Shown here: positions 40,910 through 49,820 of the stretch, piece by piece
Layout: every line of letters starts with the position of its first letter
Position numbering within the stretch: the stretch's first letter is position 1
Assembly: GCA_021845725.1 (NCBI GenBank)
Contig: JAJZVL010000005.1
Span: 20,995-84,994, forward strand
DNA length: 64,000 nt
DNA from: Actinomycetes bacterium
Lineage (GTDB): Bacteria; Actinomycetota; Acidimicrobiia; Acidimicrobiales; RAAP-2
Direction: 5' to 3'
Program-made: the position numbers and the translations under genes
The notes under the pieces: generated by a model
What the model was told of the DNA's origin: nothing
Databases searched by the model: none
What the model saw: only the letters and a program-made list of their open reading frames with translations

Positions 40910-43627
40910 TCAGGCGTCCGGGAGCCGAAAGGTCGCGATGCCATAGGGGCGGAGCTCGAAGGCGCCGTCGAAAGGCTCGACGGGTGACCCGACCAGGTTC
41001 ACGAGCCACCCCGACCGATCGCCGACGCGCACCGTGGCGGGGGAGCCGGCCGGGTTGAAGACGCGTACCTCGAGGACCCCGCGCTCGCGCCGGACGGCGC
41101 TCACCTCGGCCCCCTCGACCTCGAGCGCGCTTCCCGCGTCCGGGCGCGTGCCACCGCCGAGGGACCCGACGACCTCCAGCGGGAGGAGGACGTCGTCGAC
41201 GAATGCCCACGGGTCGACGTCGCCGAGGGCGACCGCGTAGCGAAGCTCGATGGTTCTGCCGACCATCTGCAGCCCCTCCACCGGCGTGAGGGGTCCGGCG
41301 GGGAAGGGACGGTAGGCCATCCCGAGCCTGGAGAGCATCCCCGTGGCGCGCAGCACGGTGAGCGCGAGGGTGCGTGCCCTCGTTTCCTCTCCGGTGCCCG
41401 TCAGGTCGATCAGCTCGTACTCGGTCACCCCGTCGTGCACGACGGTGAGTCCACCGGCGCGGACGAAACGGCGCGCCGGGAACGTGGGGACGCCGCGTTC
41501 GTCCGGGCGCCCCTCGACCTCGAGCCCGCGTTCGACGGCCCCGAAGGCCGTCTCCGCCTCCGAGCACGCCGCGGGCTCGGGTAGGGGGAGATGGATGCGT
41601 ACCCGGTGGTCGCGCGACGGGTTGACGAACGAGGTCGCGACCCTGACCAGACCCTCGTCCGCCCGCAGCTCGATCGTGGTGGTGACCTCCACGGGCCGTG
41701 TGCCCACGCGGCGCTGGGACGAGACCTCGGCATGGTCCGGCCATCGGTAGCGGGCCGCGACCACGACCCGCGCCCGGACCGGGCCGCGCTCGAGCACCTG
41801 GGTGCTGACCGAGTCAGGAGCGTCGACGACGGTGTCGTGCGCGGGCGGCGAGTGGTTGTAGGAGTCGCCGAGATCCCCGCCGTCGACGACCCGGCCCAGG
41901 CCCGAGAGCGAGCCGAGGGAGAACGTGGCGTCCGAGGCGTCGACGCGCACCGTGACGAGGCCGTTGTCGAGGCGCAGCGCCCCGGCGTCGTCGGCGACAC
42001 CGACCGGGTGCGTGAGGCGCGCGGGCCTGAACGCGCGCCAACCGAAGCCCGGGACCGGTTCTGCTCGGGCGACGATGTGTCGCGTCGGCGACTGGTCGAG
42101 ACGGACCCGGACCGGCGCGGTCGGACGCGCCCCGAGCCGCGCCACGAGGTCCTCCTTTGCCTGGGCGATCGACGTGTGCGGACGCTCGTGTGGCCCGATG
42201 GAGACCGTCACGGCGATGCCCGCGTCGTCCTCCTCGACCGCCACGTCCTGGATCCACTCGTCGCTGTCGATCTTCGCACCGTCGATCATCGCGAGCATCG
42301 TGTGGACCGTCTCGGCGTCCAGCGTCAGCTCGCTCAGCCGCTCCGCCCGCTCGGAAAGGATCTGGACGTCATCGTTTCGTGGTTCACCACCGCCTGCGTC
42401 GGCGTCCCAGCTCCCGGTGCCCCAGCTCCCGGCGCCAGCTGAGACGGCGAGCTCTACCACGCCGCCCCGCGCGCGGGATGAGGGGTTCACGATCACGTTG
42501 CCCGGTGCGGCGAAGGAGCTGGAGAGCGCGAGGAGGGCTCGTGACGAGATCCCCTCAGCGATCGCCCGCGCCGACGCGAAGCGTGCCAGCACCTCGTCGA
42601 CGACGTCGTCGACGGAGCACGCGCAGATCGAATCGTGTGCAGCGTTGCGGACGATCTCCTTCCATGCGAGCTCGAGCTGGCGCGCCGGCCAAGCCTCTGG
42701 CGGGAGGAACAGCGCGCCATAGCGCTCGGCCCGCTGCTCGAGCGCGCGCTCGGCGGCTGCCGCCGCGCGCTTTACGTCCACGCGGTTCGACGTGACGCCC
42801 ATGAGCATGTTCGCGCGCGCTCCCGAGCGCAGCTCGCCGCGCCAGCGGGCAAGCCCTCGCCTCGAGGTTCGCGCGAGGTACTCAGGCAGCGACGTGATCT
42901 CGAAGCGCAGGTCGTCTTGGAGCGCGTTCGCCTCTTCGACGACGCGGCCGAGCCCGGGCTGGGGGGGCAGATGGTCCGAGCCGTTCATGAGCAAGAGGTC
43001 CGCGACACAGAAAGGGCCGATCTGCTCGAGGTGGTCGCGGACGCGCCGAACGAGCGCTTTCGCGTCGTCCGGCAGCAGGGACCCGTTGCCATACCCGAAG
43101 GGCAGGTACTCGGCCCGCACCGACGACCCGTCCGGCGCTTCCCAGATGAAGCCGGTGGACGTGATCGCAGACGGGACCCCTCGCCAGACCACCGCGTGCT
43201 CGAAGCCGGCGAGGCGGAGGATCTGAGGCATCTGGGAGACGTGGCCGAACATGTCGGGGAGGTAGCCCACCTGCATCGCCCCGCCGAAGGCCGCGCTCCG
43301 GCGGACGCCCATCTGCAGATCGCGCACGATGGTCTCGGGCGAGACGAGGAACTCGTCGAGGAGCGTGTACCACGGTCCCACATCGAGCCTGCCGGCCGCA
43401 GCGAGGTTCCTGATCCGCTCTTCGGCCTCGGGGCGGACCTCCAGGTAGTCGTCGACGGCAGCGGTCTGACCGTCGAGGAGGAACCTGGTGTAGGAGGGAT
43501 CCGACTCGAGAAGCGCGAGGAGCTCGTCCATCACGTCGACGAGCCGCAAGCGGAAGGACTGGAACGGTTCGTACCACTCCCGGTCCCAGTGGGTGTGCGG
43601 CACGATCGCGACGCGTCGAGGGGCCAT
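40910..43627 (-). CDS. Alpha-mannosidase, glycoside hydrolase family 38
   Basis: A 905-residue GH38 enzyme. The zinc-binding start IVPHTHWDREWYEPFQ holds His11, His13 and Asp15. The nucleophile Asp is D125 in LPDMFGHVSQMPQILR. The C-terminal beta-sandwich domains extend from about residue 480. A low-complexity insertion (repeats of SWGTG, near residues 395-410) lies between domains. No signal peptide is visible, so it probably acts in the cytoplasm on mannosyl-glycerate-like or oligomannose compounds; specificity is open. ATG 43627 lies 8 nt after TAACCT on the minus strand. Confidence 0.92.
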   Translation of the reverse strand: MAPRRVAIVPHTHWDREWYEPFQSFRLRLVDVMDELLALLESDPSYTRFLLDGQTAAVDDYLEVRPEAEERIRNLAAAGRLDVGPWYTLLDEFLVSPETIVRDLQMGVRRSAAFGGAMQVGYLPDMFGHVSQMPQILRLAGFEHAVVWRGVPSAITSTGFIWEAPDGSSVRAEYLPFGYGNGSLLPDDAKALVRRVRDHLEQIGPFCVADLLLMNGSDHLPPQPGLGRVVEEANALQDDLRFEITSLPEYLARTSRRGLARWRGELRSGARANMLMGVTSNRVDVKRAAAAAERALEQRAERYGALFLPPEAWPARQLELAWKEIVRNAAHDSICACSVDDVVDEVLARFASARAIAEGISSRALLALSSSFAAPGNVIVNPSSRARGGVVELAVSAGAGSWGTGSWDADAGGGEPRNDDVQILSERAERLSELTLDAETVHTMLAMIDGAKIDSDEWIQDVAVEEDDAGIAVTVSIGPHERPHTSIAQAKEDLVARLGARPTAPVRVRLDQSPTRHIVARAEPVPGFGWRAFRPARLTHPVGVADDAGALRLDNGLVTVRVDASDATFSLGSLSGLGRVVDGGDLGDSYNHSPPAHDTVVDAPDSVSTQVLERGPVRARVVVAARYRWPDHAEVSSQRRVGTRPVEVTTTIELRADEGLVRVATSFVNPSRDHRVRIHLPLPEPAACSEAETAFGAVERGLEVEGRPDERGVPTFPARRFVRAGGLTVVHDGVTEYELIDLTGTGEETRARTLALTVLRATGMLSRLGMAYRPFPAGPLTPVEGLQMVGRTIELRYAVALGDVDPWAFVDDVLLPLEVVGSLGGGTRPDAGSALEVEGAEVSAVRRERGVLEVRVFNPAGSPATVRVGDRSGWLVNLVGSPVEPFDGAFELRPYGIATFRLPDA

Positions 43628-43635
43628 GGCGAGCC

Positions 43636-43641
43636 AGGTTA
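43636..43641 (-). promoter_or_regulatory. Leaderless-type -10 of the GH38 gene
   Basis: TAACCT on the minus strand ends 8 nt before ATG 43627. The frame is open further upstream, but this site supports the internal ATG. Confidence 0.5.
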
Positions 43642-43684
43642 GGGCGATCGACGATTGGCACGGAAGCGGACGGTGCTGTCGTGG

Positions 43685-43738
43685 CCCGCCCGCTGGGTCG
43701 CCCGCCCGCTGGGTCGCCCGCCCGCTGGGTCGCGCGTG
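43685..43738. repeat. 16-bp tandem repeat, three copies, between divergent genes
   Basis: The unit CGCTGGGTCGCCCGCC begins at 43691, 43707 and 43723, the last diverging at the end. It lies between the GH38 gene and rnhB, upstream of both starts. Confidence 0.8.
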
Positions 43739-43765
43739 GCCCACGACCTGAGCGCGCGTGGTCGG

Positions 43766-43771
43766 TACGGT
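43766..43771 (+). promoter_or_regulatory. -10 element of rnhB
   Basis: TACGGT ends 10 nt before ATG 43782, predicting a leader of about 3 nt. Confidence 0.4.
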
Positions 43772-43781
43772 GGAGCGTGCC

Positions 43782-44600
43782 ATGGGAGCCGGCCCCATCG
43801 AGGACGAAGGCGCCCCCCTGTCCGATGGGGGGGGTGTGACGACCCCTCCGGGCGCGTTCGTGCGTCGCCCGACGCTCGAGGTCGAACGCAAGCTGTGGCA
43901 CGACGGCCACCGCTGGGTGGGCGGAGTCGACGAGGTGGGTCGGGGCGCCTGGGCGGGGCCGCTCAGCGTGGGGATCGCGGTGGTGCACGCAGGCGTGCGT
44001 CCGCGCACGCTCCCACGTTGGCTGCGCGATTCCAAGATGCTGTCCGAGCAGCGCCGCGAGCTGGTCTTCGACGACGTTGCGCGATGGTGCGCGGACGCTG
44101 CCGTCGGGCATGCCACGGCCGAGGAGTGCGACCGGCTCGGGATGACGCGCGCGTGGCGCCTGGCAGCCAAGCGCGCGCTCGGCGAGCTCGAGATCGTCCC
44201 CGACGCGCTGGTGATCGACGGCCCTCACGACTTGCTGCGGGGGGCGGGAACCGAGCCAGCGAAAGCGGACGGGGACGTGCTCGGGCTCCGAGCGGTACCG
44301 GTCCCCTCGACGGTGCTCACGATGGTCGGCGGCGATGCCCGCTGCGCCGCCGTCGCCGCGGCATCGGTGCTCGCCAAGGTCGTCCGGGACAGGGTGATGC
44401 GCGAGGAGGCGGTGCACTTCCCGCCGTACGGGTTCGACTCGAACAAGGGCTACCCGTCGATCCGCCACCAGATCGCGCTGCGCGGCTACGGCCTTTCGGC
44501 GATCCACCGGCGCAGCTGGGCGTACGTGGCGCGCCTTCCGTGGCGCTCAGGCTTCCCCGAGCCGACCGAGACCCCAGAGCGGGCAGAGTCCCCCGAATGA
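43782..44600 (+). CDS. rnhB: Ribonuclease HII
   Basis: Cleaves the RNA strand of RNA-DNA hybrids, including single ribonucleotides in DNA. The active-site start GVDEVGRGAWAGPL carries Asp50 and Glu51. The middle has LVIDGPHDLL with another catalytic Asp, and the later ASVLAKVVRDRVMREEA and YGFDSNKGYPS are family signatures. It is 272 residues with an N-terminal extension of about 35 residues before the fold and a Glu/Pro-rich tail. ATG 43782 follows a TACGGT -10 closely; GTG 43758 would lie upstream of that promoter. Confidence 0.95.
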   Translation: MGAGPIEDEGAPLSDGGGVTTPPGAFVRRPTLEVERKLWHDGHRWVGGVDEVGRGAWAGPLSVGIAVVHAGVRPRTLPRWLRDSKMLSEQRRELVFDDVARWCADAAVGHATAEECDRLGMTRAWRLAAKRALGELEIVPDALVIDGPHDLLRGAGTEPAKADGDVLGLRAVPVPSTVLTMVGGDARCAAVAAASVLAKVVRDRVMREEAVHFPPYGFDSNKGYPSIRHQIALRGYGLSAIHRRSWAYVARLPWRSGFPEPTETPERAESPE

Positions 44601-44601
44601 A

Positions 44602-44651
44602 TAGGATGGGAGCCGGCAATGGTCCGTAGGATGGGCAGCGGCAATGGTCTA
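44602..44651 (+). repeat. 25-bp tandem duplication carrying -10 and start codon
   Basis: 44602-44626 and 44627-44651 are imperfect copies (about 80% identical), each with TAGGAT, a GGCAATGGTC start context and 11 nt between them. Only the second ATG (44644) opens the transporter frame; the first ATG (44619) opens another frame. The promoter of the transporter gene is therefore present twice. Confidence 0.8.
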
Positions 44652-45609
44652 CCTCCTCGCCCTGGGCGCCGCGCTCTCCAACGCGCTGACGAGCATCCTG
44701 CAGCGGATGGGCGTGGAGGACGCGCCCGAGTCGGACACGCTGCGTTTCCGCTTGATCGCGCATGCGGTGCGCAACCGCGTGTGGCTCGCGGGGTTCGGCT
44801 TCATGGTGCTCTCCTTCGTCATGCAGGCAACCGCGTTGCACCTTGGTCGTCTCTCGGAGGTTCAGCCCATCCTCACCGTCGAGCTGCTGTTCCTCGTGGT
44901 GATCCTCGGGGTCTGGTTCCAGTACTCGCTCGGCTGGAAGGAGTGGTCGGGGTCCATCGCCGCGGCGCTCGGCCTGACCGGGTTCCTGATCTTCGCCGAC
45001 CCAGGGCGTGGCAACGGACACCCGAGCACCACGGACTGGATGGAAGTCGGCGTGGCATGTGCGATCGCGATCGCGCTCGGCATCGTGCTCGCACGACGCG
45101 GCCCTCGCTGGTGGCGCGCCGCGTGCTTTGGGACCGCGAGTGCCGTCGCCTACGCGTTCGCGGCGGCGTGCACGAAGGAGGTCACCGGGTACATCGCGCG
45201 TGACTGGGTGTCCATCTTCTGGCACTGGCAGACCTACGGGCTCGCTGGTTCCGGTGTGCTTGCCGTCTTCCTCGCCCAGAACGCCTACCATGCCGGTCCG
45301 ATCGCGGCCTCCCAGTCCACGCTCGTGCTGGTGGACCCTGTCGCGAGCATCCTGATGGGCATTGCGCTGTTCGACGACGACCTTCGCACGAGCGGGGCGT
45401 GGGGACCGCTCGAGGCGCTCTCCCTTGTCGTGCTGTTCGTCGGCGGTGTGCTGCTCAGCCACTCGCCGCTCATCACCGGTATCCGCGCCGGTGGGACCGC
45501 CGATGCCGACCGCCTCGGGCCGCGCTTTCGACGCCGGGCCGGCCAGTCGCACGCCTCTGCGGCCAGCGAATCCGAGCCAGCCAGGGGGATCCGCCCGTGC
45601 GGCTCGTGA
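44644..45609 (+). CDS. DMT-superfamily membrane transporter
   Basis: A 321-residue protein with about nine to ten hydrophobic helices and no signal peptide. It begins MVYLLALGAALSNALTSILQR, and later segments include GFMVLSFVMQATALHLG, ELLFLVVILGVWF and STLVLVDPVASILMGIALF, the pattern of DMT (drug/metabolite) family proteins with two EamA-like halves. The C-terminal 45 residues are hydrophilic. The substrate cannot be predicted. TAGGAT at 44627 ends 11 nt before ATG 44644. The 167-bp gap to kgd shows only the kgd -10. Confidence 0.82.
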   Translation: MVYLLALGAALSNALTSILQRMGVEDAPESDTLRFRLIAHAVRNRVWLAGFGFMVLSFVMQATALHLGRLSEVQPILTVELLFLVVILGVWFQYSLGWKEWSGSIAAALGLTGFLIFADPGRGNGHPSTTDWMEVGVACAIAIALGIVLARRGPRWWRAACFGTASAVAYAFAAACTKEVTGYIARDWVSIFWHWQTYGLAGSGVLAVFLAQNAYHAGPIAASQSTLVLVDPVASILMGIALFDDDLRTSGAWGPLEALSLVVLFVGGVLLSHSPLITGIRAGGTADADRLGPRFRRRAGQSHASAASESEPARGIRPCGS

Positions 45610-45763
45610 GCGGTGGCCCGAGCCGCCGATCGCCGTGACGCCAGTGCCAGGGCACCTACCGCCGCCCGTGTCCCCAAGGAGGCTCGCTGGTGGCTGTCGA
45701 TCGCGCTCTGACCGCCGGCGCGCACCCAGCTCGATCGGGGCCAGACGACGGCGGACACCCCGG

Positions 45764-45769
45764 TAGGGT
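45764..45769 (+). promoter_or_regulatory. Leaderless-type -10 of kgd
   Basis: TAGGGT ends 7 nt before ATG 45777. No other promoter-like sequence was noted in 45610-45763. Confidence 0.55.
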
Positions 45770-45776
45770 CTAGGTC

Positions 45777-48700
45777 ATGAATTCGTCCGGACCACAGGAC
45801 CGCCGACGGGCGGCAGCTGCGCCGGCACGTCGCCCATCGGATGGCGCGTTCGGGCCCAACGCGTGGCTCGTCGACGACATGTACGAGCGGTACCTGGCCG
45901 ACCCCGGCTCCGTCGCCGAGAGCTGGCGGGATTTCTTCGCGGATTACCGCCCCGCGCCGCTCCCCGCCCCCATGGATGCCCTCGCGAAGCAGGTCGCGCA
46001 GAAGGAGCTGTCGAGCGAGGAAGGGACCGGGCCCGAGGGCGCCGCTGGGTCGCGCGGTGAGGCGCGCCGGGAGAACGGCCACATCGCCGTCCCAGCGCAG
46101 TGGACGACCGCAGCGCCCGTCGCGGACCAGCTGCCACGTGCCACACTCGCCGCACCAGCGGGTCTGGGTGCCCCGGCAGCTGGAGCACCGGTCACTCCGC
46201 CGCCGGCGAGTGCCGCCGCGCCTGGCGCCCAGGCACGAGAGGGGCGGGAGCAGGCAGCCGCGTCGACGACCGAACGCGAGCGCGCGGAAGCTTCGGGTGA
46301 CCAGCTGGTCCCCCTGCGCGGCGCGGCGTCGCGGATCGCAGTGAACATGACCGCGAGCCTGGCCGTCCCTACGGCGACGAGCGTTCGGACGGTCCCTGCC
46401 ACGCTGCTCGAGGTCAACCGCAGGATCCTCAACGATCAGCTGGCTCGGACGACCGGGGCGAAGGTCAGCTTCACCCACCTCATCGGGTACGCGGTGGTCC
46501 GCGGACTCGGCGCGGTGCCGGCGCTGAACTCCTCCTACGTCGAAGAGCAGGGAGCCGACGGGCGCGTGGTGCCCGGAGTGGTTCACCACGCACACCTCGG
46601 GTTGGGGCTCGCCGTCGACGTGGAGCGCCCAGGCGGGTCTCGCACCCTCATGGTCCCCTGCGTGAAGAACGCTGACACGTTGGACTTCCGGGAGTTCGTC
46701 CTCGCCTACGAAGAGCTCGTCCGTAAGGTGCACTCCGGGAACGTGAGCCCGGACGACTTCGCCGGAGTGACCGTGAGCCTCACCAATCCAGGGACGCTCG
46801 GTACGGTGCAGTCCGTACCCCGGCTCATGCCGGGGCAGGGCGTGATCGTGGGGGTGGGGGCGATCTCCAATCCTGCGGGCTTCGAGGCAGCCGATCCCCG
46901 CCTGCTCGCCGACCTCGGGGTGGGCCGCGTCGTGACCCTGACGTCGACGTACGACCACCGCATCATCCAGGGGGCAGAGTCGGGCCTCTTCCTCGCCTAC
47001 GTCGCAGAGTGCCTGACCGGCGGCCACGACTTCTACGACGAGGTCTTCGAGTCGATGGGCGTGCCGTACAAGGCGGAGCGCTGGCATGCGGACCGTTCGA
47101 TGGCGGAGGACCGGGAGCAGGACCGCCTCGTGAAGCAGGTCCATGTCCAGACCCTCATCAACATGTACAGGGTTCGTGGTCACCTGATCGCGCACCTGGA
47201 TCCGCTCGATGCCGCTCCCCCGAGGATCCACCCTGAGCTCGACCCGCTCACCTACGGCCTCAGCATCTGGGACCTCCCGCGCCGCTTCGTCGCCGACGGG
47301 CTCGCTGGGCGCGACTGGGCCACGCTCGACGAGATCCTCCACATCCTGCGCGACGCCTACTGCAGGACGCTCGGCATCGAGTACATGCACATCCAGGACC
47401 CGGCGCAGAAGCGGTGGATCCAAGAGCACGTGGAAGGCGTCGACCAGACGATCACCCCCGAGGAGCAGCGTCACATCCTCGACCGGCTGAACGCCGCAGA
47501 GGTCTTCGAACGCTTCTTGCACAGTCGCTACGTGGGCCAGAAGCGCTTCGGGCTCGAAGGTGCAGAGTCGCTCATCGTCGTCCTCGACACGCTCCTCGAC
47601 GACGCGGCACGCGGTGGTTCCGTCGAGGCAGTGCTCGGCATGGCCCACCGCGGCCGGCTGAACGTGCTGGCCAACATCGTCGGGAAGTCCTACCGGGAGA
47701 TCTTCGAGGAGTTCGAAGGCATTCTCGACCCTGAATCGGTTCAGGGATCTGGCGACGTGAAGTACCACAAGGGCGCGAGCGGGAAGTTCACCGGTCCTTC
47801 GGGTCTCGAGCTTGCGGTGACCATGGCCTCGAACCCCTCTCACCTGGAAGCGGTGGACCCGGTGGTCGAAGGGATGGCGCGGGCGAAGCAGGATCACTTC
47901 CTCCCCCCGACCGACGGCACGCCAGCGGGGATCGCCGCCCAGGGGGCGATCACCTTCCCCGTCCTGCCGGTGCTCGTCCACGGCGACGCCGCCTTCGCCG
48001 GGCAAGGAGTCGTGGCCGAGACGTTGAACCTCTCTGCGCTCTCGGGCTACCACGTCGGCGGGACGGTGCACGTCGTGGTGAACAACCAGCTCGGGTTCAC
48101 GACGGCCCCTGGCGCTGCACGCAGCTCCGTCTACCCGACGGACGTCGCGAAGATGGTGCAGGCTCCCATCTTCCATGTCAACGGCGACGATCCCGAGGCC
48201 TGCATGAGGGCGGCCCGCCTCGCGTTCCGCTTCCGCCAAGAGTTCCACAAGGACGTGGTCATCGACCTCGTGTGCTACCGGCGTCACGGGCACAACGAAG
48301 GCGACGACCCCAGCTACACGCAGCCCCTCATGTACCAGCGCATCGACGCCAAGCGGTCGGTGCGCAAGCTGTACACCGAGACGCTCGTCCGCCGCGGTGA
48401 TCTCACCCTCGAGCAGGCCGAGAAGGCGCTCGACGCGTTCAACGCGCAGCTCCAGGCAGTCCTCGACGAGGTCCGAGCTGCGCCGTCGCCACCCCCGGCA
48501 TCGATCGGCATGGTGGACGAAGATGCCGACGACAAAGCCGGGCCAGAGGTCCCGTCGGTGGAGACGGGCGTCGGACGGCCGCTCCTCGTCGAGCTGTCCC
48601 GCCGGACCACGGCCGTGCCGGAGGGCTTCACGCTCCACCCGAAGCTGGTGCGCCAGTTCGCCAGTCGCGAGGAGCTCGTCTCTTCAGGCCAGGTCGACTG

Positions 48701-49793
48701 GCCCCTGGCTGAGCATCTCGCGATCGGCTCACTGCTCGTCGACGGCGTGGACGTGCGGCTCACCGGTCAAGACACCAGGCGTGGCACGTTCAGCCAGCGT
48801 CACTCGGTGCTCGTCGACTACCGCAACGGACACGAGTACGTGCCTCTCGCGCACCTGGGGGACCTTGCGGATCCTGAGCGCGGCCGCCCCGGTCGTTTCA
48901 CCGTCCGCGATTCGCTCCTTTCGGAGTACGCCGCCGTCGGCTTCGAGTACGGCTACTCAGTGGAAGCCCCCGACGCCCTCGTCGCCTGGGAGGCGCAGTT
49001 CGGCGACTTCGTGAACGGGGCCAGCATCATCATCGACAACTTCCTCGTCGCGGCCGAGGACAAGTGGGGTCAGCACGCCGGACTCGTGCTCCTGCTTCCC
49101 CATGGGTACGAAGGCCAGGGCCCGGAGCACTCCTCGGCCAGGATCGAGCGCTTCCTGACGCTCTCGGCACGCGGCAACCTCCGAGTCGTGGTGCCGTCCA
49201 CGGCGGCGCAGTACTTCCACCTCCTGCGGTCCCAGCCCAGGCGGACGCCGGCGACGCCGCTCGTCGTCTTCACCCCCAAGTCGATGCTTCGAGCCGCCCG
49301 CTCGCGGTCGCCGATCGACGAGCTGGTGTCCGGATCGTTCGTGGAGGTCCTCGACGATCCGTCCGTGTCGGACGCCTCGCACGTGCGTCGCGTCGTGCTC
49401 GCCAGCGGCAAGATCGCCCACGAGGCCATGCAGCGACGCGACGAGCGCGTCAGCGGGGGCGGTCCTGGACCTGTCGTCCCCGCGTCTCGGGTGTCACCGC
49501 ACCCCGCCTCAGAGGTGGCGGTGGTGCGCGTGGAGCAGCTCTACCCCTGGCCGGAACGGCACATCGGAGACGTCCTGGCGCACTACCCAGCTGCCACCGA
49601 GGTGGTGTGGCTCCAAGAGGAGCCCGAGAACATGGGCGCCTGGTCGTTCGTCCACGCGCGGCTGCACAGGATCCTGAGGGACCGGTACACCCTCCTTCAC
49701 GTGAGCCGTCGGGAGTCTGCCAGCCCGGCGACCGGGAGCGGTACGCTGCACCAGCTCGAGCAGGCTGAGCTCCTCGATCGTGCAATCGGCTGA
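45777..49793 (+). CDS. kgd: Multifunctional 2-oxoglutarate decarboxylase/dehydrogenase Kgd
   Basis: A 1338-residue TCA-cycle enzyme with the actinobacterial E2-E1 fusion. It starts with a short OdhA-type segment (AFGPNAWLVDDMYERYLADP) and a Pro/Ala-rich linker. The E2-like acyltransferase domain (about 180-430) keeps the His/Asp site YDHRIIQGAESGLF. The E1 region follows from about 450: MAHRGRLNVLANIVGK, VHGDAAFAGQGVV (ThDP-binding), NNQLGFTT and VWLQEEPENMGAW. No lipoyl domain is present, so the partner E2 of the pyruvate dehydrogenase complex is probably needed in trans. ATG 45777 follows TAGGGT by 7 nt. Confidence 0.96.
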   Translation: MNSSGPQDRRRAAAAPARRPSDGAFGPNAWLVDDMYERYLADPGSVAESWRDFFADYRPAPLPAPMDALAKQVAQKELSSEEGTGPEGAAGSRGEARRENGHIAVPAQWTTAAPVADQLPRATLAAPAGLGAPAAGAPVTPPPASAAAPGAQAREGREQAAASTTERERAEASGDQLVPLRGAASRIAVNMTASLAVPTATSVRTVPATLLEVNRRILNDQLARTTGAKVSFTHLIGYAVVRGLGAVPALNSSYVEEQGADGRVVPGVVHHAHLGLGLAVDVERPGGSRTLMVPCVKNADTLDFREFVLAYEELVRKVHSGNVSPDDFAGVTVSLTNPGTLGTVQSVPRLMPGQGVIVGVGAISNPAGFEAADPRLLADLGVGRVVTLTSTYDHRIIQGAESGLFLAYVAECLTGGHDFYDEVFESMGVPYKAERWHADRSMAEDREQDRLVKQVHVQTLINMYRVRGHLIAHLDPLDAAPPRIHPELDPLTYGLSIWDLPRRFVADGLAGRDWATLDEILHILRDAYCRTLGIEYMHIQDPAQKRWIQEHVEGVDQTITPEEQRHILDRLNAAEVFERFLHSRYVGQKRFGLEGAESLIVVLDTLLDDAARGGSVEAVLGMAHRGRLNVLANIVGKSYREIFEEFEGILDPESVQGSGDVKYHKGASGKFTGPSGLELAVTMASNPSHLEAVDPVVEGMARAKQDHFLPPTDGTPAGIAAQGAITFPVLPVLVHGDAAFAGQGVVAETLNLSALSGYHVGGTVHVVVNNQLGFTTAPGAARSSVYPTDVAKMVQAPIFHVNGDDPEACMRAARLAFRFRQEFHKDVVIDLVCYRRHGHNEGDDPSYTQPLMYQRIDAKRSVRKLYTETLVRRGDLTLEQAEKALDAFNAQLQAVLDEVRAAPSPPPASIGMVDEDADDKAGPEVPSVETGVGRPLLVELSRRTTAVPEGFTLHPKLVRQFASREELVSSGQVDWPLAEHLAIGSLLVDGVDVRLTGQDTRRGTFSQRHSVLVDYRNGHEYVPLAHLGDLADPERGRPGRFTVRDSLLSEYAAVGFEYGYSVEAPDALVAWEAQFGDFVNGASIIIDNFLVAAEDKWGQHAGLVLLLPHGYEGQGPEHSSARIERFLTLSARGNLRVVVPSTAAQYFHLLRSQPRRTPATPLVVFTPKSMLRAARSRSPIDELVSGSFVEVLDDPSVSDASHVRRVVLASGKIAHEAMQRRDERVSGGGPGPVVPASRVSPHPASEVAVVRVEQLYPWPERHIGDVLAHYPAATEVVWLQEEPENMGAWSFVHARLHRILRDRYTLLHVSRRESASPATGSGTLHQLEQAELLDRAIG

Positions 49794-49820
49794 CGTCGGG
49801 ACACTCATGGCTGTGGCCTC

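Noticed and set aside
44619..45203. Alternative frame starting at the first duplicated ATG before the transporter
   Set aside because: Its product is Arg/Gly/Pro-rich with no hydrophobic helices; the frame from ATG 44644 is a clear membrane protein.
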